Origin: Drosophila miranda
Taxonomy: Eukaryota > Arthropoda > Insecta > Diptera > Drosophilidae
Length of the DNA: 64,000 bases
Assembly: GCF_003369915.1 (NCBI RefSeq)
Contig: NC_046676.1
Span: forward strand, 11,266,001-11,330,000
Direction of reading: 5' to 3'
The position numbers were made by a program, and so were the translations under genes. The notes under the pieces are model-generated. The model did no database searches, was not told the origin of the DNA, and saw only the letters and a list, made by a program, of their open reading frames with translations. Of this stretch, positions 13,061 through 23,505 are shown piece after piece. Each line of letters begins with the position of its first letter. Within the stretch, counting starts at the first letter, position 1.

Positions 13061-16000
13061 ACTGTCGATCCGATCTCCACGTCAGAGACGCGGTGCAGCC
13101 AGCCAGCTTCCGCCTCGACTGCTTCCAGCGACTGCAGCGCGATTTCCATGCGGCTTACTAGTGTTTTGTGCTTCCGATTTGCTCGCTCCCTCGCTCTGGC
13201 ATTGCAATGGCCCGCAATCAAAGTGCAATTAATCTAGCAGCCGCCCCAGACGGGCACGGGCCTAACGGTAGTCTGTATTATTGCATATTGTTCGTTTTCT
13301 AAAGTTTATTTTTAGCTTTGCAATGTCAGCGCGATCGCTGTGTGTGGGTTGGGGTTGGGCGCCTGTGTTCCCCTGTTAATAGATTTTCAGCGTTCTGCTG
13401 TAGCTGTGAAAATTGATCAACTGCCGTTAGATGATTGCCATAGATATATGTATTTACCAGTCGTATACTATTATATCGGTTTTTCCATCATAATGATTTG
13501 TTCTAAGGCCAAGGTTGTCAGCACAAAATCACGCCAAAAAGTCGCGACTAGCGCGCGACAATTGAGGTCATGTGGATGATGATGATGATGCCGCTCGGTG
13601 CTGGCGTGACCATATCGAGGCAATGAACAGCACTCAATTTATGGTTAATGATTCACGGGAGCTGCTATTCCCAGAGGAAGTCGGAAAGGTGAAATGCAAG
13701 TTTCGCAAATGAGACAGGGCTCGGCATCGCTCATACGCCCAAAAACATTTCAAATATGTCTGAATGATTAACAATCGGTCAAGATCTTAAATTCTTGATA
13801 AGTAATAAAAGAAAACGCCTATTCCCAGGCCACATACAATGTCTGTAGTGTCTTGTCCAGGCTCCACTTCTCCAGTTCTCCAGTTGGAGTCAAATGATTT
13901 ATGCCTATCGCGCACAGCCTTGGCTGAAACTCAGGCCCATTCTTTCCACAGACATACATATTTGAATATCTCATGCAATTTGTCAAATACATGGCGCGAG
14001 TTCAATGATATTTCCACACCCCTCTCACACTTCCACATTGAATTTATTATCGGCAAGTGCGTTGAGTGCGACAAATTGCCTTCAGACTGCGGCTTTTCTT
14101 GGTTCTCAGTGTGGGCTTTCAGAACATTTCACGCAATGAAGCATAATCGCCAGCTCATTTGCCTAATGGCATGCACCAGACCCAGACCCAGACACGACTT
14201 GTTCCGTTCGGTCTGTGTGTGGTTACAAGGATGCAACGGCCACTGCAACTACAACTGCGACTTCAGCTAATTGAAAGTCAATAAGTGCACTATGTATAGG
14301 TGGCAGCAACCTTGACATTGAAACCGAATGACAAACGTTGGCGAAAAGTTCACTCGATATGAAAGTTGCCAGGCATTTTCCAGGTGCAGGGGGCCATGCT
14401 GAGGTGGGCGGGGCCAGAGACCGACCTGGCACGCACTGCGAAAACACTACAACGAAATGTGAAAAAAGTGAGCGGACCTCGTTGTCAATTTATCAATTGC
14501 ATAAAATAATAGGCCTAGGCGCATAATTTAATGTCGCGTTGTTTGTTTGCCATATTCTGAAGGCCACCGCCGCTGTACATATGCTGTACGATATTCATAT
14601 TCATATAGATATATTCAGTGAAATATATATGCAGATTAATCACGATGCAGCTAGAAGAAATCGCTGGACAGAGGCAGCCACAAACTGAGTCACGCAACCG
14701 GAGCCTGATCCAGAGCCAGACCCAGGGCATTGGCATTACTTTGATTATCGTACTCAAAGATAACCATACTCCTAACCCCTCAGTTAAACTTCCAATTATA
14801 AATATTTTTGAGCAGTGCCATAACCAACCTTAACGTTTCGATCAGATTTATGTGTTGTTTACTCAACATTTTCAGTGTCGAATGTCTGGAAACTCTGCTT
14901 CCGTTTTCATTATGAAATGCGGGTAGAATTTTAATGGCTTAATGTTCGTGGGATCAGAATCTGAGCAATAATTGAGCTATTGATAGAGATTAATAACGTA
15001 TTGTCTAACGGGAACTCGTATGCATTGAATACTGTTGAGAATTGTTGGAATAATTCTTCAATTTCATAGATCAGAGCTCCCTTTCTGTTGCCAACAGATT
15101 TGTTGCAGGGGCAATAAACGTTGGGCTAACTTCAACCGCGTGCCGTACATTATGATCATGTCGGTTATTTCATTATGGCCATAACATTTTGCACATACCA
15201 TAGACCAACCCACACGGAGACAGGCGTTGCCCATGCCCGGCCCTGCCCCAATGCGTTGCACGCACCACAGACTCGACTCTGTGGTCGGCGGCGACTCCAG
15301 CTGACTGGAGGCATTCACAAAACGTTTGCGGCACCAAAATGCAATTTTAATTGCACAACAATTTCGGATTCGGATTCGGGGCTGAAAAGTGCGAGGCCCA
15401 GGCTTGTTCTCTCGAGCCTGAGACATTTGTAACCCAATTCTGTCGCTCGAGAAGGGGAAATCGCACTTCGCACTCGCACTAGCACCACCACTAGCACTCT
15501 ACGATTTCCATTTTGAACGATGGAGTTTAATTAAAAGCGTGCGGTGGAATGGAATGAAAACTATATAAAATATGTAACGCCAATTGTGGAGGTCGTCAAC
15601 TGACCACCGCCTGGACGCAACCTGTTACATCTGAGAATCGCGATGCCGATGCCGATGGCCGGCGGCGGCGTTGTCTTCCTGCCCCAAAACCCGAAAAGCC
15701 CAAAACTAAAATTGTGCAGCATCGGCATCAGCCGCTGCCAAGGTTGCCCCCGTCGCACTGTCTGTGGAGGCTTCCTTAATGAAGTGCCGAAACCTGGGCT
15801 CGTTGCAGGCACTTGACTTCACTCGATTCGGACTCGGAACTGGTTTCGCACCACAATCTCAAGTGGATGCCACCGGGTCAGTGCTGCCTGGCCCTATATA
15901 CAGGTGGTGGTGATTGCAACTTGCAGACAAACGAGGATCGTGCATCCGAAGGTTGCAATGCCCTTGCCCTGAACCTGTTTTCCCGAACGAAATAAAAAAA

Positions 16001-16400
16001 GGTTCTGAGTTATGTAATCCAGGTGCGTGCGCGTGCGCGAGAGCTTGTATTCCTTCTCGTGACCCACTTTTGGCAGGCATAAATCGATTGAGCGGGGCAA
16101 AGCTTAAGGATCATAATTCATCAAATTCACTTGCATAATATCCGTAATTTATGCAGCATCCACAACAGTTTCAGCTGTGCAACATTGAACTTGAGGTGAG
16201 GTGAGGCTGCTGATTGCCAATTGTCTGGCTGCCTAGTGTCATGCAATCTAATGAGCTGGAGAGTTGATTCATGCAACGTGATTGAAATTGATGAAAACAG
16301 GGAGTTGGTGGATGCAAAAGAAATGAAATAAAATATATTTAAATTGCTTAAAAGTCAGAGCTGTCAAATACCATTTAGACTTTTGCCCAGCCTCTTTCCC
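13061..16400. other. Intergenic DNA between Sin1 and achilles
   Basis: No supportable gene. A GC-rich block at about 13050-13250 has a short minus-strand frame (12994-13149, 51 codons) starting MEIALQSLEAVEAEAGW, but nothing in it is recognised. GATGAT repeats lie near 13574. The rest is AT-rich single-copy sequence. Confidence 0.5.
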
Positions 16401-16439
16401 GCCCACTTAATCGATCTCCAAACACTTCAAATTTCAGTG

Positions 16440-16638
16440 GAAACCTTTGCGTAGGCTCAACATCGAAAAACGCGTGCAAAATGTCAACCGAAGGACAAAC
16501 TTCTGCTAACAACAATTGCTAATGTGCGCCGATCACTAGCAGATCGAACCATACCATACCGTAGCTATAGTTGTAGATCGATGGCCCTGAACGCGCATAC
16601 AACTTCGTCTCGGGCTCGTGTCGAAAAAAGTGCAAAAA
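16440..16638 (+). other. Candidate non-coding first exon of achilles
   Basis: The stretch ends in an A-rich leader-like sequence (GTCGAAAAAAGTGCAAAAA) followed by a strong donor GTAAGT at 16639. It has no long open frame. It could splice to an acceptor such as the CAATTTCAG ending at 19045, or to one closer to the achilles start. The left edge is arbitrary, and transcript data are needed. Confidence 0.28.
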
Positions 16639-16639
16639 G

Positions 16640-19010
16640 TAAGTAAAGTAAACGCTAAATAAAGGCAAATAAATGCGTGAACAAAGCAAACAAGCAACAA
16701 TGCAGCATAAGGCTTAAAAATTGGCTTTTAGAGGCAATTTGGAGTCCGCCTGATTACGCGCCCCCGCCTTCACCTGCACCCTCCGTTGACCTACCTCAAT
16801 GTGTATCTCCACTTCCTGGATTAACTCGAGCTCTGGCAAACAATCAAAAGCTCTATTAATCTATCTCAGATGGACACGCCTCTCGCTTGGAGGCTGCCAA
16901 ACGGCAGAAAGAAACATAATCATATTTTTATTTTTATTAAATAAATCATTTGCCATTTCTGTTGTGCTACCAGCAGCAACAGCAGCAAACAAACAATAAG
17001 AAATCAAAGTTATTATTGTGGCTTTGTGTGCCAGTGTGTCTGTGTCTCTTACCGCAAGGTTGCAAGTCTTGGTCTTAGGTTTTTGTTGCTTTTTCGGCAA
17101 CATAATTTACTTGTTGGCAAATCAAATTGTTGGGGGAGACCACGACCAGTGCCAGTGCCACTGCCACTCCAACCGAAATGAAATGCTTGTCGTCAATTGG
17201 CAAATTAATGAACATTCGATGGCCATTTGACCTTACATTAAGTATACGCCTCCTGGCCTGGCCGGCACTTGCAGTAGCAGCCGCCGCATCGGCACTATAG
17301 ACCTTATTTACCTTATAATTGGATTGCAAACGGCTGTTGCGCCTCCTTGCATTCTTGTTGAATTTTATCAGTTCAGTTTTCGTTGTTAAGTAAACACCAG
17401 ATACTCGTAGCATGGGCACCAGCGGGGCTGATGCAATAAAAAGACGACAGTGCCACAGAATGTTTCATAAAAGTGGGGTCCGGTCTGCTAAAAGGATTAG
17501 ATTTCCATATGCATGAACTCGATGATATAATGGTTGAAATCATTCCCCCACAGCAAAGCAAAAGCCGAGAGAACACAGTCGTGCACTTGAACTTGCACTT
17601 GACATGCAAATTGCCGAGCAGAGACCAGCCGCTGCACTCGTAGAATAAATGAGATGCGAGTCTCGAATGCTGCAGTGCCACTAACTATTTGGGGAGGACA
17701 CCCCTAACAGATTAAGTGGTTCTAGGCGGAACTGGCCGGACCGGCAGCGCCCCTGCCATTGATTGATTGCCTCTCCTCCACTGGACACTCTGCCTCGAGT
17801 GTCTAACCCTCAAGCGTGCCATTTCCTTCCTGCTTCCCCTATAGATACGGGTGAATAGAGTGCTGCTGGACCTGGACCCGACTGTAAGCTTGCATGTTGC
17901 ATAGCAAGTGTGCAATTGTGTGTGCTTGCAACGAGGTCACTGCGATGTCGCGACAGCAGCAACAAAATCACTGCTATCAACATTTACTATTGCTAAACGA
18001 AAAGCACTTTCCCAATTTTCGCAAAATGCGAACGATCAATGCAAATCGGAAGTGCCTCGAATTGTGTACCCATGTGTGTGCGCAGCAGTGTGTTTTGTCT
18101 GTGTGTGTGTGTGTGTGGGACAGAGAACACTTAATAAGAAATAAAATTCATAAAAAATCGGGCAACAACAAAAAGCTGACAAATGCATTGAGCAAATACG
18201 ATTGTCGCACCGCTTGTTGTTGCTTTTGTTATTGTCGGTGTTTGTTGCCTTTTGTTGTTGTTTTTGTTGTTGGCAACGCAACAAGTTTCGTGTGTGTTGC
18301 CAATAAGTTGTCGCTGTCGACGACGCCTGCGCCTCTGCTGCCTTCTCTCTCTCTCTCCCAGGCGGCTGCCTGCTTGCTTGAGATACGCTTGCCGACGGTA
18401 CAATGATATAGAGCAGATGTTTGCCAAGCAGATAAGGATAGATTTCCGACCCTATAGTGTGTACTGAGATCATATATAATTTATGATATATTAATCAGAA
18501 TTAGCGGACGTGTCGAAATGGCCATAAAAAAATATTCATTAATTTGCCAATGGTGGGGCAGTGGTCGTAGTTCCTCCCACAATGGGACATAGAAAGAATT
18601 GGTTGAAAAATACATTAAATTTGTATATACAAAGTGGGCCAAAAATAATAAAATATATGTTTCAAATAGCTGACATTGGTCGTTTTGTCAGTGTTTGTGC
18701 CGAAAAACTTAAATTTTTCTGATGAACCAGCCGATTGGCCTGTGTGTTTTGATAGCTTTAATAAAATCAATTGAAATCGATAAATGCATCGATCTGCTAG
18801 GGTATCAAAAGCTTCGGCACCCAATTGTTGTTGGTGTTGCTATCGTGCGTACTTGGACTCTCAATAACGCTGCTCGCCGTCGCCGTCACCGTCACCGTCG
18901 CCGTCTCCCTCTCATGTGGTTGTTGCCGCTGCCCGCTGCCACTGCGGCGGCCGCTGTAAGCCCCAACACACGAAAAAAGCATGAACAAAAATCGAGACGA
19001 AAGCAGAGGG
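16640..19010. other. Non-coding DNA upstream of achilles
   Basis: Nothing coding is supported. The stretch has a (TG)n-rich patch around 18095-18117, CAA/TTG-rich sequence at 18160-18300 and a GTCACC/GTCGCC-type repeat near 18880-18905. If the 16.6 kb exon is real, this is the first intron of achilles. Confidence 0.45.
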
Positions 19011-19048
19011 TATTTAACCGACCTCAAATCAATTTGCAATTTCAGTCG
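19011..19048 (+). promoter_or_regulatory. Candidate achilles promoter (TATA-like and initiator) or splice acceptor
   Basis: TATTTAA at 19011-19017 lies 33 bases before the A (19044) of an initiator match, TTCAGTC. The A-rich sequence after it looks like a fly 5' UTR and would give a leader of about 820 bases. The same CAATTTCAG could instead be a 3' splice site for the exon ending at 16638; the two readings exclude each other. Confidence 0.32.
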
Positions 19049-19862
19049 ATCTCCGCGTTGCAGCGTTGCATGAACTCAATCAAACTCTCGTGCGAAACAG
19101 AAAGTTGAACGCAAAAATTATAAATTGTTTTCGGTGAATACCTTACGGAAATAATTAGTGAGGAAACGGGCAACAACAACAACAAAAACAGTAACAACAA
19201 TTACAAAATCTAAAACAAGACAAATATCCTAAATAAAACGGAACGGGAAAAATTCCCCAAAACGCATTCGAAATTGTAAATTGAACTTTTATTGAACAAC
19301 ATTGGCAATTGGTGTCAAGCGCGGCCTAGAAAAAGAAATAAAATGAAATAAAACTCCCCGAATATACAAATTCCGAGCACGTTGCAGACAACATTACGCA
19401 AACAACAACTAAAGCAACAGAAGCAACAACGACAACATTTGAACAGCTGACTTTCATTCAATGAACGGCTAGTTAAAGAGGCAAAAGTTACACAAATGCA
19501 GACAAAGCTCCCCGCTTCCATTTCCATTTCCATTCCCATTTCAATTTGACTTTTCAATGTAAGTGCATCTCGAGGGTGAGGAGAGCTTTTCCAACTGAAC
19601 TTGAAAGTGAAAGTGAAAGAGAGACAGAGAAGCAGCTGCGGCGAGAAATATAGCACGATCAAGAGAGAGACTTGAACGAAGCGCTTAGAGTTTAGAGCAG
19701 CGATTAGAGAGTAAGAGACTGGCAGCAGAAGCTTGCTACCGGAATAAGAGAGTCGAAAAAGAAAGACAGCAGAAGCTGCCGAATAAGAGAGTAACAGTCG
19801 CAATAGCTTTTGCTGGAGTGCCAACGACATCTCAGAGCATCAGCCAAGGTCGTTCGATCAAC

Positions 19863-22460
19863 ATGAGCAATCCCCAGGAGACCGAGCACGCGTACGCGGT
19901 GAAGGCGCCCCATGCCGGCGAGGAGGGGCACATTTTCGTTGTTAGTCCCGTGCCAGCATCAGCGCCAATGCCAGCACCAATTCCATTGCCAGCTGTTCCC
20001 ATTCTGACAGCTGTGCCCGTGATGAGGCCCCGGGATCCGCCAGCCGAGGTGAGGCAGAGGGAAGACGAAGATGAACAACCTTGCTGCAGCTCCCAGGCGA
20101 TAGTGCCACTCTCCTCATCGCTGCCTTCGAAGCTGCTGCGTTTCCACGCCAAACGTTCGGCCCAGGCACTGCTACGCCAGATGGAATCGCTGGACTCCCA
20201 GCTGGGCAGCAGTGGGGGAAGTTTTTCGGAGGACACCTCGCCCAGTGCTCCGCCAATGTCGCCGCCAAACGGCGACCAACTGCTCGTGGATGTGGGCATG
20301 GGCTCCTCCATTGGCGACTCCGAGGAATCGGAGGAGGACGATGAGCTGAAGCCCCTGGCTGTGGACAACCACATCATGCACGAGGTGGATCTGTCCGAGC
20401 GGCAAACTACACCTCCGGCCGTTCTCAGCGAGGCTAATCTCGAGAAGTTCCGCAAGCACCAGATGGACAACATCTACCTCCATCCGAACTTTACCATGGA
20501 CACTTCTCCGCCACCCGCTGTGGCCCCCGCCAACTCTCCCGTGCCAGAGCCTCGCAGGGAGCACCGCTCGTTTCTCTCCATGAAGAAGGACAAGGAGGTA
20601 GAGGAGAGAGTGGTGGAGAAGGTAATGGAGCCGGTGGAGGCGACATCTCAACTGCCCAACGAAATTGACAACATGGATCCTTCTCTTATTCCGAGCGAGG
20701 AGTTGGCCTCAGAGATCACGGACGCCGTGGAGTTCTACTTCTCCAACGAGAGTATCCTCAAGGATGCCTTTCTGCTGAAGCACGTGAGGCGCAACAAGGA
20801 GGGATACGTGAGCCTGAAACTGGTTTCCAGCTTTAAGCGTGTCCGCCAGCTGACCCGCGAGTGGAAAACCGTTGGGGATGCAGTGCGTCGCAAGTCCAGG
20901 AAGATCGAGCTGAACGACCAGGGAACAAAGGTGCGACGCATCGACGCTCTGCCCAGCTTCGACGAGACGATGCCCTCGCGCACCATCGTGGCCTGCGATC
21001 TGCCTATGGACAAACTAACCATCGAAAAGGTCTCCGATTTGTTCTCTAGATGCGGCGAGATCGCCCTGATCCGCATCCTCAAGCCAGGGATGGCCATACC
21101 TGTGGATGTGCGTCAGTTCATGAACAAGTATCCGGAGCTGCAGCAGAAGGAGTGCGCACTGGTGGAGTATCTAGAGTCCTCCTCCGCCCGCGACGCTCGC
21201 CACCTGAGCGGTCCCTTCCAGGTCTACGAAATGGTGGCCCCCAAGAAGAAGACGGGCAAGAAGGCGGCTGTCATCCAGGTCGCCGCACCCGTGGCCCGCA
21301 TGGTGGAGAACTACCGCTACTACAACGATGCCAGCTACGAAAGGTCCCGCGGCGGCAGCTTCTCCGGCCACGAGACCGTGCCAGACTTGCGATTCAAGCT
21401 CAAGCGCAACAACTCGGATTTCCAGCAGAGTTTCTACCAGGCGGCAGCCCCACACTTCCACGGCGGCCACGGAAATCCCTATCAGCACTACCAGCCCAGG
21501 GGCAGCATCGGGAGCCAGGAGAGCGCTCCGGCTGGTTTTTTCTCCTATGCACCCAGACGGTACAGTAATACGTCGACCATCTCAGCCAACACGGCGGCTG
21601 CCTTGGGCGATGCGTTGCCCTCGCCCTCTGCTGTCGTCGGACCACCCAGTGTCAGTAATCCGGTGTCCAGCATGAGCAGCCTGCAGCGCCGCCTGTCAAA
21701 CTGCTCGGATCAGAACTACAGCGCGGAGGCGAATGCCCCACTATCACGCAGGACCAGCAACTGTTCGGAGACGGGTGCTCCTCAGCGGCGGGACTCCAAC
21801 TGCTCGGACAGCTGTCCCTGCTCGAGGAGAGTCTCGGACTTTGGACAGGCGGACACGGCATACCGCAAGACCTCCGTCTGTTCGAATGGCAGCTGCCAGG
21901 GCAACAGCGGGGAGCGTCGCTTCTCAAACGGATCTATGCAGTTCGAGCGCACCTTCTCGAACGCCAGCGAGAACAATGGGTTCTATCGTCGTCCCTCCAA
22001 CGACTTCAACATAGAGCGCGAGCCGATCCCCACCGATCAGATGGTGGGTGGAGGAGGGGGCGGCTACCAGGTGTGGCCCCGCCGCTACTCCAACAATTTC
22101 CAGCAGCTGAGCAACAAGCTGGCGGCCTACGACAATGCTCAGTACATTGGAGGACGTCGCATATCCACGGACTCTGGCTACGATCGCCGCTACTCCTTTG
22201 GATCGGAGTTTGAGGGATCGCCACGGTCTCGCACTGGCAGCTTCCTGAGCAATTACAAACATGGGGGTGGCGATGTATACGACGGCCAACCGCGATCTCG
22301 CACTGGCAGTTTTCTGGACGGATCACCACGCTCCAGGTCCGGATCCTTTGCACAGCGGGCTGCTGAGAGCCTCGTCCGCACTCCCATAGGTCCGGATGGG
22401 AGCAAGGGGTTCGGACAGCGGGCTAGAAAGTTCGGCCAGGACGTGTCCCCCGTTAACTAG
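19863..22460 (+). CDS. achl: achilles, La-related protein 6 (LARP6)
   Basis: One uninterrupted exon encodes 865 residues, starting at ATG 19863 (MSNPQETEHAY). Residues about 275-365 are an La motif (VEFYFSNESILKDAFLLKHV, then SSFKRVRQLT). About 373-460 is the adjoining RRM (RTIVACDLP start), followed by a basic KKKTGKK patch; this La-motif/RRM pair marks LARP6 proteins and binds structured RNA. The N-terminal 270 residues are proline- and acid-rich and look disordered. The C-terminal part has many RRxS-type motifs (RRYS at 565, RRLS at 609, then RRTS, RRDS, RRVS, RRFS, RRPS, RRYS, RRIS), and near the end RSRTGSF twice and RSRSGSF once. The tail fits the SUZ-C-like end of LARP6. Vertebrate LARP6 binds collagen mRNA stem-loops; the fly gene has been linked to clock-controlled neuronal regulation of immune genes. 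The protein is probably both nuclear and cytoplasmic. Confidence 0.95.
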   Translation: MSNPQETEHAYAVKAPHAGEEGHIFVVSPVPASAPMPAPIPLPAVPILTAVPVMRPRDPPAEVRQREDEDEQPCCSSQAIVPLSSSLPSKLLRFHAKRSAQALLRQMESLDSQLGSSGGSFSEDTSPSAPPMSPPNGDQLLVDVGMGSSIGDSEESEEDDELKPLAVDNHIMHEVDLSERQTTPPAVLSEANLEKFRKHQMDNIYLHPNFTMDTSPPPAVAPANSPVPEPRREHRSFLSMKKDKEVEERVVEKVMEPVEATSQLPNEIDNMDPSLIPSEELASEITDAVEFYFSNESILKDAFLLKHVRRNKEGYVSLKLVSSFKRVRQLTREWKTVGDAVRRKSRKIELNDQGTKVRRIDALPSFDETMPSRTIVACDLPMDKLTIEKVSDLFSRCGEIALIRILKPGMAIPVDVRQFMNKYPELQQKECALVEYLESSSARDARHLSGPFQVYEMVAPKKKTGKKAAVIQVAAPVARMVENYRYYNDASYERSRGGSFSGHETVPDLRFKLKRNNSDFQQSFYQAAAPHFHGGHGNPYQHYQPRGSIGSQESAPAGFFSYAPRRYSNTSTISANTAAALGDALPSPSAVVGPPSVSNPVSSMSSLQRRLSNCSDQNYSAEANAPLSRRTSNCSETGAPQRRDSNCSDSCPCSRRVSDFGQADTAYRKTSVCSNGSCQGNSGERRFSNGSMQFERTFSNASENNGFYRRPSNDFNIEREPIPTDQMVGGGGGGYQVWPRRYSNNFQQLSNKLAAYDNAQYIGGRRISTDSGYDRRYSFGSEFEGSPRSRTGSFLSNYKHGGGDVYDGQPRSRTGSFLDGSPRSRSGSFAQRAAESLVRTPIGPDGSKGFGQRARKFGQDVSPVN

Positions 22461-23505
22461 AACACACGGCTGAGTGGGGGGAATTGTTGATTACTTTTAG
22501 TGGGAACTCTTTGTCTACTACTCGTACTCGTACTAGTTTGTGAAATTAATGGCTGTACACTGTGATGCTGTCCACCCTGTAATATGTATGTACTATATAT
22601 CCCACTCACACGATCCGATTCCGTTCCGTTCCGAACCACGCCCCCAGTCCATAGCCCAACTTAGGATAGTAATCGAATTTGTAGTTCATAAGTTTACCTT
22701 CAAAGTTCATGGGGTCTTGGGGTAGTTAATGTGGAGTTCTCTTGCCCAAGATCAAATCTATAATCCATATATATCATTCTTTTACGCAACGCTGCCAATA
22801 CTTTAAGATCAGAGGAACGATTCTTGGTTATTATAAGGGTTCTTAATGCATTACTAAGTTGAGTTGATAGCTGGTAGGTTCTATAAATCATATTTTATAT
22901 CAATCGTTATGTTTTCACAAACTATTTAATAACCTGTTGACTACTTATATAGGAAGATAAATACACCATTAGATACATATTTCCTAATGGGTTGACACAC
23001 TTTATGGCCAATCTATATGAAGATTTACTAGTGTTTTTTATCGTTAATAAAAAAAACTTAATTAGCTTAGATGTAGGATAGTGGAATAACGAGTGGCTGC
23101 CATAAAAAACAGTTCGAGAAATGTGGCCATAATACGGATGTTGGAGTTGGAGAAAGGTTCGCAAAATTAACTTGATTAGAGTCTCAGGTCCATAGATTAA
23201 TCATTCGCTGGGCAAGAGGAACTACAGCTCCACATTTTCCACCAACCCCCACTAAATCTTTTTTTTTTTCCATTTTAATATTTTTTTTCAGTTGTAGCTA
23301 TAGTTAGACTAATGATTATCTATATGTGTATCTACTAGGCTTAGACTTGATTGTCCTCTCGCATGGAGATGGAGGAAACAGCAAAACGGACTATTACAGG
23401 AGAGAATAAAAATATTTTTCATTTTTAGCTTTTAATTTTGATTTCTTACAGAAGCATTGCAATAAATTATACTCGTATTATATGTGTGTTAACCATAAAT
23501 AAATA
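22461..23505 (+). other. achilles 3' UTR (predicted)
   Basis: The AT-rich sequence after the stop has several possible poly(A) signals: near 23045, near 23405, AATAAA at 23461 and a last cluster around 23497-23505. The final cluster would give a 3' UTR of about 1 kb; alternative ends are likely. Confidence 0.45.

Noticed and set aside
21050..21568. Open frames in other registers across achilles
   Set aside because: They are shadows of the GC-rich achilles coding exon.
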